Notes: a model not told the origin generated them from the letters alone. A stretch of DNA of 64,000 bases from Isoetes taiwanensis (GCA_021234155.1 JAJEKV010000028.1:16124469-16188468), one strand, 5' to 3'; positions 25,890-36,258 are shown, counted from the first letter of the stretch. Made by a program: numbers and translations.

Positions 25890-26530
25890 CATAGCTTTCA
25901 TGATCGCCTTTGCTCTCTCGATCGGGTTCCGTGAGGGCTCGGATAGTTCCTAATCACATCGGGCGACAAGAATGGCAAAGAGGGATTCCGCCAAGACAGA
26001 CACAACCGAAGGACAACCACCTATCCGCCTCTCATATTCTTCAGTCGATATGGCTTAGCAATGATTGTATTTTGCGCGTTATGATAGCACTTGTAGGCGA
26101 GTCGCCTATGATCGGCCGTGTTGTGTTTGCCATAGTCCTGAATTGCTCATAAACCCCGGCCCAAATTTCTTTTCACCATTATAGGCTTCCCTTTGTGATG
26201 GCTGGATCGAGGTCCCACACATGCTCGACCCTTTCGCTTCCCCAAACGAACTTGAACTTCAAAACTGAAATGCCGAGAACACCAAGAACATTGACAATAT
26301 TTTTCTTTGCCATACAAGACCATATGCCCACTTCAATCCCCTTCGGGCACCATTCAACAATTTCCTTAGCTCTAGGCCTCGGATACACTATTTTATGCTC
26401 CGCTCGCCTGGGATCTGCGAGGTGTTAATCTCGGGGGCGCCTTTATCGTGGTATACCGCAGCTAATACTCCATTGACGCCAAATATTACAAGCTTGGCGG
26501 GACCAGCGGATCCCGCTTGGAGTTTGGCTC
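25890..26530 (-). pseudogene. FCP1-like (NLI-interacting factor type) phosphatase relic
   Basis: Three blocks of the HAD-superfamily FCP1 homology domain occur in the correct order on the minus strand, in different frames. Block 1 (about 26498-26440) is AKLVIFGVNGVLAAVYHDKG, where plant members usually have D-x-N-G in the catalytic loop. Here the first Asp codon is GGC (26480-26478), a Gly. Block 2 (about 26385-26297) is VYPRPRAKEIVEWC then EVGIWSCMAKKNI, matching the usual RP..EFL..C..FEVGIWSS...KN. Block 3 (about 26245-26075) is KFVWGSE, DLDPAITKG and IIGDSPTSAI, corresponding to the conserved LLIDDSPYKA. Such proteins dephosphorylate phospho-Ser/Thr. Loss of the nucleophile Asp, frame changes and a stop-rich tail argue against activity here. 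Some frame changes could be introns, but I could not place a consistent set. Confidence 0.55.
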
Positions 26531-26734
26531 GACCATATTTCCGTTCATCGGGATCCAAATGCGGGATCATTATCTTTTCGGTCCTTTCTCGGGCCGTGGA
26601 GCGGTGTCTTGCTCGATTGTCTTTGAGGAGTGCATTCTCCTCCTCGCGACGTGAACCGCCGGTATCCAATGACAATGATCCGAGTCGCTGACATGGAACT
26701 CCCCAAATGATATCCGCCGAAGGAACGATGAGTT

Positions 26735-26808
26735 TTCTCGACTCGCGAGTCGAGAATGAAAAGAAAAGGTATTGAAAGGAACGAGCTTTCGACTCGCGAG
26801 TCGAGAAA
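26735..26808. repeat. Palindrome family 1, cluster II
   Basis: Copies at 26735-26756 (22 nt, perfect) and 26787-26808 (left arm lacks CT, reading TTTCGACTCG, while the right arm is complete). They lie between the minus-strand tract ending near 26830 and the FCP1-like block 1. Confidence 0.95.
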
Positions 26809-26827
26809 CACCGATAGAGCAAAGTAA

Positions 26828-27222
26828 ACTCACCTCAATCTCGATTCTCAAGAATGTGTTCGGCAAAGATTCTTGTCTAAACCTTCGACATTCACGCCTA
26901 CGCCCCGCTTGGTCTCCCTCGTCCTCGCCGCCTTTATTTGCTTCCATTTGTCTTCCTCCCCTGAAATGCTCATGAAGCAGATCCGTATGACCGAATGGTT
27001 TCAACCATGTCCTTATTTCCAACCACGGATATAGGTTTCATTCCAAACAAAGATAGCCCCCGAGAGAACAGGCCATTCATGTACCACTCGCATATAATTT
27101 GATCTTCCTCGACCAAGTCGGGTTATGAAGTACTTGATAACTCTTGGCCGGATAGGAATTCTATGTATAGGACCCGCCGCACCATCTTTGCTGACCTTGT
27201 CCATCGATGGAACATCCTCCAT
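26828..27222 (-). pseudogene. Minus-strand coding tract upstream of FCP1-like block
   Basis: From 27222 a frame reads MEDVPSMDKVSKDG, then RPRVIKYFITRLGRGRSNYM, HEWPVLSGAIFVWNETYI. It shifts near 27013-27022 into a second frame reading EIRTWLKPFGHTDLLHEHF and then a basic/acidic Gly-rich stretch (GGEDEGDQAGRRRECRRF) to about 26830. The meeting of the two frames at YIRGWK/EIRTWLKP looks like a single frameshift in one original protein. It may be the N-terminal part of the FCP1-like gene that follows in the same direction. I do not recognise the domain. Confidence 0.35.
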
Positions 27223-27299
27223 AAATCTGCCCCCCTTCTAGGGTTCCATCTGCTCTTGAGAGCATGAACTGTCGAGATAATGATGCTCGCTAGACCACC

Positions 27300-28443
27300 A
27301 CTTATCCAGTCTCACGATCGATCTTGAAATCAAAACCAAAACTATGTTGGCAAAGCTTGGTGCCTTCGGCAAGCCAAGTCTACACTCATGATCAAGTTCG
27401 TATATGGAGTACATGATCTTGTTGGTGAAGTTAATATCAGCTGCCCATTGGGAGACAAAGTAGTTATGTCGATTGCCCTAAGATGCAAAAGACAAGGAAA
27501 CTGAAAGTATCAAGGTCGGTCATGTCCAGACACGTCTTGTACCACTGCTCTATGTCAGCTTTGTCATAAAAAAGGGTGGGGTCTTCGATCATATTGATGA
27601 CAAATAGTGCCACGGGTCCAGTGCCGGTTCCTGACCACCAAATCCCTTGTGTCCCAAAGTTACCGAAATGGGGGAGCTATCGTCGGCCTTAAATGGGACC
27701 ACCCCTCAATCCAAGCTTCCTCTTGAATTGCCATAGCACGCCGTTCGGGGAAAGGAAGGGTTTTGACGTGCAGCTTCAGCTTGGTGTTGATGTAGGGTTG
27801 ACATAGGCGGTTCAATTCCTTCATGTCTTCCTCATCAAGGGCAGCCTTTTCCTTGTAATAATCAAAATCATGGTATTCATTAGATGCAACGTTCTTGAGA
27901 ACTCCGTGATGCCTTCTTCTAATGACGCTGCCGCTTTAGGACTGTGGCATAATCCTTTAGCGCCCCGCATTTTAGAACTCCTAGTCTTCCTTAGCGGGAT
28001 TGTTCCATCCAAGATTACGCCTTTGCGGTCAAGCGTTTCTTTGTCCGGTGAGGCCCTCAGATCCTCTTCATGAACTGCTTGTCAAACAACTTGGGGTCCG
28101 GCCTGGATGGAAATTCTCCATTGATGTCCTTCAGCTTGCCTCTTGTCCATTGAGCCCATATCTCAGTCCATTTCTCCCAGACCACCTCAGTGCTAAGAAT
28201 GAGGTCATATTGGTCTGAGAGAGACTCCCTGCCTTTCCTTGGTGTTCTCTTCTTCTTCTCCTCTTCATCCTCTCCCTCATCATCTTCCTGGCCCTCCAGC
28301 AGAACATATCTGCATAGTTTCTCAAAGGTCTTCCACTTATCCGAGGGAGCCCTGTTTCCTTTAGGACGCTGAGGACAACCCAATGCTTTCCACTGTTGCC
28401 TAGCGTGTATGATCTGGTCAGGATAAGGGCTGCATTCAGTCAA
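27300..28443 (-). pseudogene. Unidentified decayed gene, minus strand
   Basis: A 128-codon frame starts at 28443 (MTECSPYPDQIIHARQQW) and includes WKTFEKLCRYVLLEG. It then has a highly acidic run followed by KKKRTPRKGRE, then VVWEKWTEIWAQWTRGKLK. Further along the same strand are YYKEKAALDEEDMKELNRLC, LKLHVKTLPFPERRAMAIQ and EEAWIEGWSHLRP (about 27860-27670). Next comes ADIEQWYKTCLDMTDLDTFS (about 27570-27480). These blocks are separated by stops and frame changes. Composition and Trp placement look protein-like, not random. The acidic-then-basic stretch resembles a nuclear linker. I do not recognise the family. It could be a host gene or a transposon protein. Confidence 0.4.
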
Positions 28444-28511
28444 TGTACCAATGTCAGAGCATGATAGTATCTACAAACACCCGAAATAAACAGTAAATAG
28501 TAGCCCCGGGG

Positions 28512-28716
28512 TTTCTCGACTCGCGAGTCGAGAAAGTCCCTTGAATGTCTAATTTTCTTTTACTTCTCTAGGTTTTCTCGACTCGCGAGTCGAGAAAGCT
28601 CTGCATCCTTTGATTTTCTGTGTTCCCCTGGCTTTCTCGACTCGCGAGTCGAGAAACCCCAGTGATAATCGGAAAATGTTAGGATGATAGGGCTTTCTCG
28701 ACTCACGAGTCGAGAA
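28512..28716. repeat. Palindrome family 1, cluster III (four copies)
   Basis: Copies at 28512-28535, 28574-28597 and 28633-28656 are perfect 24-nt palindromes. The copy at 28695-28716 has CACG at its centre and perfect arms. Spacing is regular, with starts about 59-62 nt apart. The sequence between copies is unrelated from one gap to the next, so this is not a conventional tandem array. Confidence 0.97.
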
Positions 28717-28739
28717 TGGAAAGAATCAGAGTTATTTAC

Positions 28740-29860
28740 CTTACGTAGCTGGCACTCGCTGCTATTGTGTTCTGGCAGTGGCTAATGCTGGCCAGTTCGG
28801 TTGCTGGCGTCTCCGCTGAAAGAACTCTGCACTCTAGCTTGGCATATCTATCCTTGATCCTTTGCGGCACCTCCTTCTCCGTCGCAATACTTGCGCCCTC
28901 CTCAGCGAATCTTGCCGTCCACTACCCGAGCGGGGACGTCTTTTCCCTTCGTCTTCCTCGGACTTCCGTGAACAACCGACCCGGTCGATCTGCTAAAAGG
29001 TATGACATCCGCGGGCATTGGATCTGCAACGGATGTCGCACCATCGTTCGAATCTCCAGCATGTGTGCCGGATTAAATTCCACGTGGTTGAACAAGGCGG
29101 CATCTCCTGCAAACCTTCACCGCCTAATGTCCAAAGAAATTTTGTGTGATATTCCCAACGGATATCTTGAGCCAGGTAGCTCCATTTTCTCGTGCCCCTC
29201 TCGTGAAATCTGATCTGATCATCCGGATCAATTATTGGGGACTTCGACCATATCTTCATCTCCTTCATCATCTGATTCCTCCCGTGTGGTGTCATCTTCT
29301 CCATCTTTGGTCTTTGGCGGACTTTTTTCTGTATGAACCACAACTTCATTCCCCACTGCAGAGTGTTGTAGAGTCTTCAGCAGTAGAAGTGAAGCTCCCC
29401 GTATTGAACAGTTTTTCCCTGACTCTGGAAATCTCCATTCCAAGCTCCCTGGATGTTAGGGTTCCGCCTCCTTCATCCCTTCCATCTTTCCACCCAAGGT
29501 TCTCGACAATTTAAAGGCGCTTTGCCTTTTTTCTCTCGTTATTTCGCCTTGCTCATGGAAGAGTGAGAATAATTTGAAACTGATAATTTTTTGGTGTGAT
29601 AGAACTTACTCTTCTGGCAGTCCTCGACATGTAGTGTTAAATGCTTCGAATCTGGCGCTGAGACGGAGAGCACAACACCGATTTTCTTGTACTTGTCTCC
29701 GGAGCTCTTCTTGTCTCTTTGGTGGAGAAACAGATCTTTCTCCTTCCCACTTGTTGATACCTCGACATACCACCAAGAATCTGGCGGTGTGTCAAGAAGC
29801 TCGTCTCCGGTCCCTCGATGACCGAAGAACGGAGTTCGCCCCGGATCACTAGTGAGTCCG
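28740..29860 (-). other. Minus-strand open tracts, unidentified
   Basis: Frames at 29849-29637 and 29349-28993 on the minus strand are open and rich in Arg, Trp and Lys. Frames on the plus strand are open too (28767-29213, 29146-29514), so neither strand stands out. The tract is GC-rich compared with its flanks. I recognise no motif. It may be the upstream part of the decayed gene at 27.3-28.4 kb. Confidence 0.2.
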
Positions 29861-30930
29861 CGGTGAATGTTGCAAGAAGAAAGGATGGATCGGGTTAAGG
29901 TATTCCGACAAAAAGATAAACCTCGAGCTCACACGGGGTGTTTGTCTTCTTCTTCTTGGTGCCGCTAGAACTAGCATCCCCTCCGGCCTGCTTCTTGGAC
30001 CCGAGTCGCCATGTCAGATGCCCCTCATCCTCTTCCCCGATCGGACCCCACAAAAATTAAGTTTCCTCCAGCATTGTGAGTTTTAGGACTGCATGTAAAA
30101 AAGATCGGGCGTGTTCTTTAGTTTGAATTTAAGGACATGCAATCATTTATGAAAAAAAGCGGGCTAAAAGGTACAAAGACGGTTAAGCCTTTAACCCGCC
30201 CAAACACTATTTCAAATTTAATCACATCAAGGGACTTAGTGAGTGGAGCGTAGTTTATCTTGATCTGCGGCATTGGCGACCTTGAGTTCGGAGGACATTA
30301 GCATTGATCGACTTTACTTCTGGAATGGCGCCGCGACGCGGTAAGTCGCTAACAAATGCTTTGCATATGTGTGTTTTTCCGACCGCTGGCCCCTATTGCA
30401 AGCGATTGATTTGATCGATGAGCACGAGCTAAGGTAGGAAGCGGAGAGGAGCCGCCGCATTAACGGGAACTCTACATGCTTCTGCGCCATGGAACGGGGG
30501 ATACGCGAGAATCGCAGCGGGACACAAGTATTAGATCTTAATACACTCTTGATGAGACCGGCCGGAGGAAGAAGCAAAGACTCTAGGTGAGGCTCATGGG
30601 ATCCGTGATACAAAGGCCCAAGGAATTACCGCGTGAAGAGGTGAGTTTCGAGAGATGCCTATGTTATTTCGCTTGTAGAACATGCCGCCCGTGTTTAAAT
30701 AATGGAACTATTTACGATAAGCTCGACCAGATTCATCGTTTCCTTGTCCAACATTTTTCAGCTTCGAGAGATGATTTACTCTCTGGGTTGAGAGATGCTC
30801 GGCGATGAAACAATGGATCGGGGGTAAAGAACAGTTCCGTTTTAGGTGTATTTTTTCTTGGACTGTTTTCTTGGAATGTTGTACATAGATCAGGCTAGGT
30901 CTAAGGCTCAGGAGATGCGGTTCAAATGCA
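29861..30930. other. Gene-free stretch
   Basis: No gene supported. Short open frames at 30.3-30.8 kb on both strands show no motif. Confidence 0.4.
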
Positions 30931-30941
30931 TCCTCTTGTAG

Positions 30942-31760
30942 TTAGTCGGAGGGGCCTCCACCTAGTTGGAACCACTCCTCTTCGCAATATTCGAGGAAGA
31001 TGGTTCAAGGAGAGTGGCTCGCATGTGCTAGAGGCACTTGGGACTAAAAAAAACAGAGAACAGTAAGTGCAAGAGTTGTAGAGAATGCAAGCCTTGGTCG
31101 TAAGGGGATTCTCGACAGGAGAATTGGCTGCAAGGGATTCTCGACTTGCGAGTCGAGAATGCTTGGCTTCCTGTCTACATGCTTGGCTGGCTAGAGGATT
31201 CTCGACTAGCGAGTCGAGAATGCGACTGTTGGCTTCGTGTCTACATTCTCGACTCGCAAGTCGAGAATGCCTTAGCCATCGAGAACTCCGGATGGTACAC
31301 ATGGAGTGCCGGTTGGGTAAGGCATTCCCGACTCGCGAGCCGAGAATGCATACAAAGAAGCTCGGTGGTTTCCCTGTGGTTAGTTGTAGAGGCCTCCACC
31401 CAATCAGAGCCCATCCCCTTCGCAATATTCGACGAAGATGGTTCGAAGGAGACGGTCTTTGATTGGGTAGAGGCCACTGCGACCACACACAGGAGAATTG
31501 GGTTGCTAAGAGTTGGCCTCCGGGACAAATCAAAACCACTTCCCTCGCAATGTCCGAGGAAGATAGAAGGAGAGTGGTTAAGATCGCCCGGCAGCCAGCT
31601 CTAGAGTGCACTAGAGCTGCGTTTTCGACTCACGAAGTCGAAAGCCGGCATTAGTCGCCGAGGCCTCCATCCGGTCGGAGCCGCCCCTCTCGCAATATTC
31701 CGATGAGCATGGTTCAAGGAGAGTGACTCGAGGCGGGTGGAGGCACCTCGCGACCGCACA
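30942..31760 (+). repeat. Four diverged ~90-bp repeats
   Basis: A unit containing GAGGCCTCCACCC, then CCTTCGCAATATTCGAGGAA and GATGGTTCAAGGAGAGTGGC occurs at about 30950-31030, 31385-31465, 31508-31585 (more diverged) and 31660-31745. The units alternate with the palindrome-rich stretches. Open frames on both strands come from these repeats and do not represent genes. Confidence 0.85.
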
Positions 31761-32008
31761 AAGGGCCATTGACAGTAGAGGATATTCTCCTCACGAAGTC
31801 GAGAAGGCTGCGGCGAGCTTAAAAAGAATGTGAAGACATTGGGTAGTCGTGTGCAATCCCGAATCACGAAGTCGAGAATCCCTCAACGGCCAACAGTCCG
31901 TAGTGTACACTCCCTCTTCTCCCATGAAGTCGAGAAGTTCTCGACTCGCGAAGAAATGAAGAAGGCCTGTACTTCCCGGATCGCTGGCAAGTCAAGTATT
32001 CTCAACTC
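31106..32008. repeat. Palindrome family 1, cluster IV (variant and decayed copies)
   Basis: ATTCTCGACT-type copies lie at 31137-31160 (centre TGCG), 31198-31221 (centre AGCG) and 31245-31268 (centre CGCA). The 10-nt arms are perfect in all three. The copy at 31324-31347 has one T-to-C change in each arm. A partial copy is near 31109. Further right are decayed forms sharing CACGAAGTCGA: 31622-31643, 31784-31806 and 31857-31879. More broken pieces lie at 31912-31955 and 31996-32008. The shared CACGAAGTCGA variant shows that the right-hand copies were duplicated after mutating. Confidence 0.9.
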
Positions 32009-32059
32009 GCCACTCCTACGCAGAGGATATCTTTGTGAGTTAGAAATGCAGATTCTGTG

Positions 32060-32990
32060 AAGCAATTTCTATTCTTAGTTCTTACTGGGAGAAAAACATT
32101 CCTAGTTATGTTCTCATTATGAAACATTCTTAGACGGTTTAGCTATATCTTTAGTGAATCTCTTACATTAATGCTCGCAATATCTTACTTCCTAACACCT
32201 GCCTCTCGATGAGTGACATCTCGGTTGCTTGTCGCTACTCTAACCATTATTCTCACTTTTGCCTGTACAATGTATTCAATTCAACCACAAGCAAGAAAAA
32301 GATAACAAAAACAGAAAACAATACAAAAGGAAAACAGATAACAGAGAGGTTAGTGAGATTAATGAGAAAACAGAGAACAGTGGAGACAAATGAGATTAAT
32401 GAGAAAACAGAGAACAGTACAGAGAAATGAGATTAAAAAAGGGTATGATATTACAAAAACATACCTGGATTTGCTGGATGAGGAGGAGGCTTCCGTGTTC
32501 GATTCCATGTGGGTATAGTCGTTCGCAAAGCGTGAATAAGGATTTGTCGGGTCAAAATTGTATCGTGGATTAATAAGAGCCTCTAACAACAGAATATAAG
32601 TAAAAATGCACTAAAGGACTTCTGAAAAACTAAAAAGCAAAGACTAAAAAGGGCCTTACTTTCTTTCTCGCGATGCAGAACGCTCGAACACTCAATCTAA
32701 AGAGAACTTCGGCGCTGGAAGCGTCCTGATCCGTCGACCACGCTACTGTCATAAGATGGCCTTGGAATGGCTCGGTTCGATCGATCGCCTGATCGGAAAA
32801 GCGGGCGCTTAAGGAAAATACAGAGCTCGAAGAGTGATCAGAGAAAACAGGGGAGGAAGAATGGTCGGGGGGGAGAGGAAGAGGGTGCAAGCACTACGGC
32901 CGCACCCTCGAACCTCGTAAAAAAAAGTGCAATAATAAACTTACATCACGTGTGGGCCATGCCCTCCATGACCGTGGCGGTCTTGAAGTT
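32060..32990. other. Gene-free stretch
   Basis: Contains a short A-rich direct repeat (TGAGATTAATGAGAAAACAG at about 32352 and again near 32390) and no supported gene. Confidence 0.5.
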
Positions 32991-32996
32991 CTTGAC

Positions 32997-33043
32997 ATGG
33001 CCACGCTTTCAGCCTCTGAGGAGGCGCCACGTGGCCATGACAA
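32997..33043. repeat. Short hairpin
   Basis: CATGGCCACG and CGTGGCCATG form the outer arms, with CAGCCTC and GAGGCG near the centre. The outer words resemble the GTGGCCATG words in the inverted repeat of the element at 21.0 kb, so this may be a tiny relic of that family. Confidence 0.6.
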
Positions 33044-33054
33044 GATATGAAAGG

Positions 33055-33300
33055 TTAGGTTATATGTTTATATATGTTACCTTATATATTTAATATGGTT
33101 TCAATGGTTGAATAGTTTCAATGGTTATATATGGTTACAATGTTTACATATGGTTTAGAATGAGTATGGTTGTATGGTTTAATATGGTTACATGATTTTA
33201 GTTAATATGGTTGTATGATTTAATATGGTTATATTTAATATGTTTGTATGGTTTTATATGGTTCATATGGTCATATTTGTGGTGTTTGGGGCTATATGGT
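33055..33300 (+). repeat. TATGGTT-rich minisatellite-like tract
   Basis: Irregular repetition of ATATGGTT, TATGGTTA and TTTAATATGG words for about 245 bases, with no strict period. Confidence 0.85.
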
Positions 33301-33714
33301 TTTAATGTGAGCTTTTTCATTCAGGGAGCATGTGACATGAGTAAAATGGAGCCAAGGAAGTCCAAACAGAGGCCATTGCCCTAGGCTCCAATGGAGGAAG
33401 AAGGGTTGCCTTTTGTTGCACCCTTGCAACCGTATCCGGTATTTGCAGAGGGCATAATAACCTGCTTGATCCATTTGATAGTGTGAATGATGAGAGGCTG
33501 GGAGATGAACATCTTGGAGTTGGCATTGTGAAGCTTCTTATCGAAGTTGATACAATCATGTCCCGTGGAAGCTCTAGTGATTGCATTGTGTGCTCGTGGG
33601 CTGCTTTGGAGTCCCAAGCTCGATTTGAGATGGCCAATTAGATATATTACACACAAGAATGGTGATACTCTAGAATGCCCCTCTTGAACTACACACCCCA
33701 AGGCCCACCCAAGG

Positions 33715-36258
33715 CCATGTGGAAGATTTGGTGGTCGATGAGCATCCTTTGATCACAAGGAAGAGACGCTATGTCTTTCATAAAAGGCAGCCAAGGGTGC
33801 CCAAGAGGCCTAGAAGTGACAAATATTTAGAAAGGATGGAAAGTATGGCACCAACCGGAGAAAACCCGGAGGCAATTAGGGGACAAGTGTGTTGCAACCT
33901 AGATTGCACAAGGCAAAGACAATGTGGATGACCTCGTGCGGATAAGGTCCCAAAGACATTGGACAACTTCAAAAGATAGGATTAATTTCATTTACTCCTT
34001 GTGTAGGAATTCCAAATATGATGAAAACACAGGACGGCTACTATATCAATTGAGGGGCATGAAGGTATGTATGAGAGCATTGAGATGGATTCTTGGGGTG
34101 AGCAAGTCTTCATTTTACGATCTTTGGGAGCAGGTTAGAAAAAGGGCACGCTTTGTTCCAACATGGTAATGCACTCACTTTGAAACCTAGAGCAAATACT
34201 CTCAAGGCCATTGCAGTCTTCGAGCTTTGTGAGATACATGTCTCAATCTATGCCCCACAAGTCGAAGGTGAACGAAAGCACGGTGTGCGAGTGGTGCAAA
34301 AGAGTGTTGCCACAACACTATATCCAAAAGGAGTGCCTTAAGGAGGTCAACTCCATCCTCGAAACTACCGGAGGTAGGCCTCTTTCTCAATCACATTTCA
34401 GCAAGTTATGGAGCACTCACTTCTCGACGTGAGTGTCCTACAACACATGCCATTCTCAAAGTGCAACACTTGCATTCAACTCAAGGATACACTTGCATCA
34501 ACTGCAATAGAGAAAGAAAGAATGGCAATTAGGGAGCAATTTGCGTGATCACCAAAGGGACCAAATATCATGTAGACAGGTTGTATTGGCGGTGGAGAAC
34601 ATTTTTCCGAGATGCAGGCCGGACAAATTTTTGTGTATAATTCATGATAAGATGGACCAACACAAGACTTTCTTGCCAAAGCTAGATCCTTTACCCAAGC
34701 GTTGTCAAAACGCTTTTTGGATGAAAGTAAGTCCGGGTGGGTGTATTAACACATGGTCATGGAACTGGAACATATGGTCATTTTGTGCTTGATCTATGGG
34801 GAGATGATCCAAACTTCCATGTGAGCTCTATTTTCAAGTGCATGAGAACACTAGAGAAAGGATCGATAGAAGGGAGGAGGTATTCCCCTTCAAAGACCCA
34901 TTTTGAGGCTTTGATGGATGATTGAACCGCTTTGTTACCAAAGGCGGATAAAAAAAAGCTCACATCCAAGGTGTCTAGTGAATCAAGGAGGACTTGGGAT
35001 GATTTCCCCTTACTTGAGAAATCACCACCGAGGAGCTATGTGTTGATTGGACAACCTGTTGGAAAGAAAACAAGAATAGATGGATGTTTGGGGCTATGTC
35101 ATACTTGACAGAAGGGGAGTATTCAAAGTTGTGAAAGTGGGATTCATGATGGTTGGGCATACGCATGATGATATAGATGGATTCTTTGGAACTCTCTCCA
35201 CCAAGCTCAAGAGAGAAAACGTGACCACTCTCCCTGAACTAATGGATGTGTTTGAGAGCTGCATTGACCCCAACCCAATGGCTTTCTTGATGGATGAGGT
35301 TGCAGATTGGAAATCATTTGTAGAAGGATACTTGCTAGATGGTAAGGACCAGTTGACAGGACACACAAAGCCACTTCAGTTCAAGTTTTGGGTTAGGGAT
35401 GGAATACCAATCATGCAATATAAGTGGAGACCAGGTGACAAGTTGTGGATGCCTGTACAAGGTATCGAGTTGTGGCAAAGGGGTGCTGCTGGTGAAGTTC
35501 TCATTCCTAAAGGGCAGCCAAAACCACTACCTCCCTTCAAGACAGTCAAAGACTCTAGCCAACTGGTGAAGGGCATCAAGGATTACATAACGCACTGGGA
35601 TGATGTTCGAAATGGAAAGCACACCTCCACTCTTAAGAAAAATCAAATGGACTCCCTAATCAAGTACTGGGAGAAAGTTGTGACATGCTTAGAAACTGAA
35701 CAGCCATGTGGGAGGGAGCTAAGAGACGGGTTCTTGCCAGAGTCAAGATGGGAGGGTTCTCAAGGTGCAAGCACGTCTAAGAATGCTCACTTGGGTCCCA
35801 ACAAGGGTTCCAAGTGGTTTGTGGGAAGTAAGGCCTCAAAGCCGAAGTGGTTTGATCTTCCCCCGAGTGGGATCCCTTTGAGGACATCAAGGAAGGATAC
35901 TTTGTGCTAGTAAGGCCCGATGATGAGGACTTGTCCAATATGGTTAGGGGTGGCACTCTCTGATGTAACCACCACTATGCCTGATGGAGAGGAGTTGCGT
36001 CCTGGATTCCAAATTCAATATTGGGAGCCCATTGGGAGACACAAGAAGGGCAACTTGAAGGAGCAATACACTGACTGCTGGAAGAAGAAGTGGAGGGCAA
36101 ATTATGCTGACCCTCAAAGGAGGGAATTGGTGGAGTGTGTGGTATGGTCATATCCAAGTTCTCACGTTGCAAAGGACAACACACACAAGATCCCAAGAAG
36201 GGAGATGGACAAGGCCATGAGCAACCTCCATGCTATATCATTGTATGAGGGTACATAA
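33715..36258 (+). mobile_element. DUF7869-type transposon relic
   Basis: Successive plus-strand frames encode one protein broken by several frameshifts. The N-terminal part has CCNLDC near 33893, followed by RINFIYSLCRN, YQLRGMKVCMRA and LGVSKSSFYDLW (about 33940-34130). Next come MPHKSKVNES and a QSHFSKLWSTHFS block (to about 34430). Then FSKCNTC, a HDKMDQHKTFLPKL block (about 34640-34690) and GVLTHGHGTGTYGHFVLDLW. The core is WKENKNRWMFGAMSYLTE running, across a frameshift at about 35080-35110, into VKVGFMMVGHTHDDIDGFFG (HTHDDID at 35158-35178). This order matches DUF7869 proteins, presumed DDE-type transposases. The longest open part is 276 codons (35080-35910). The C-terminal part needs shifts near 35865 and 35940 to read FVLVRPDDEDLS, then WLGVALSD and IQYWEPIG. 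No terminal repeats were found. Confidence 0.75.

Noticed and set aside
28512-28716. CRISPR-like array (palindromic repeats with unlike spacers)
   Set aside because: The DNA is plant nuclear, spacing varies widely between clusters, there are no cas genes, and the repeats are full palindromes with decayed relatives nearby. It superficially resembles an array but is not one.
30922-31611. 229-codon minus-strand open frame and 152-codon plus-strand frame over the same bases
   Set aside because: Both are produced by the ~90-bp repeats and the palindromes, which read open on either strand (SRLASRE). No domain is present.
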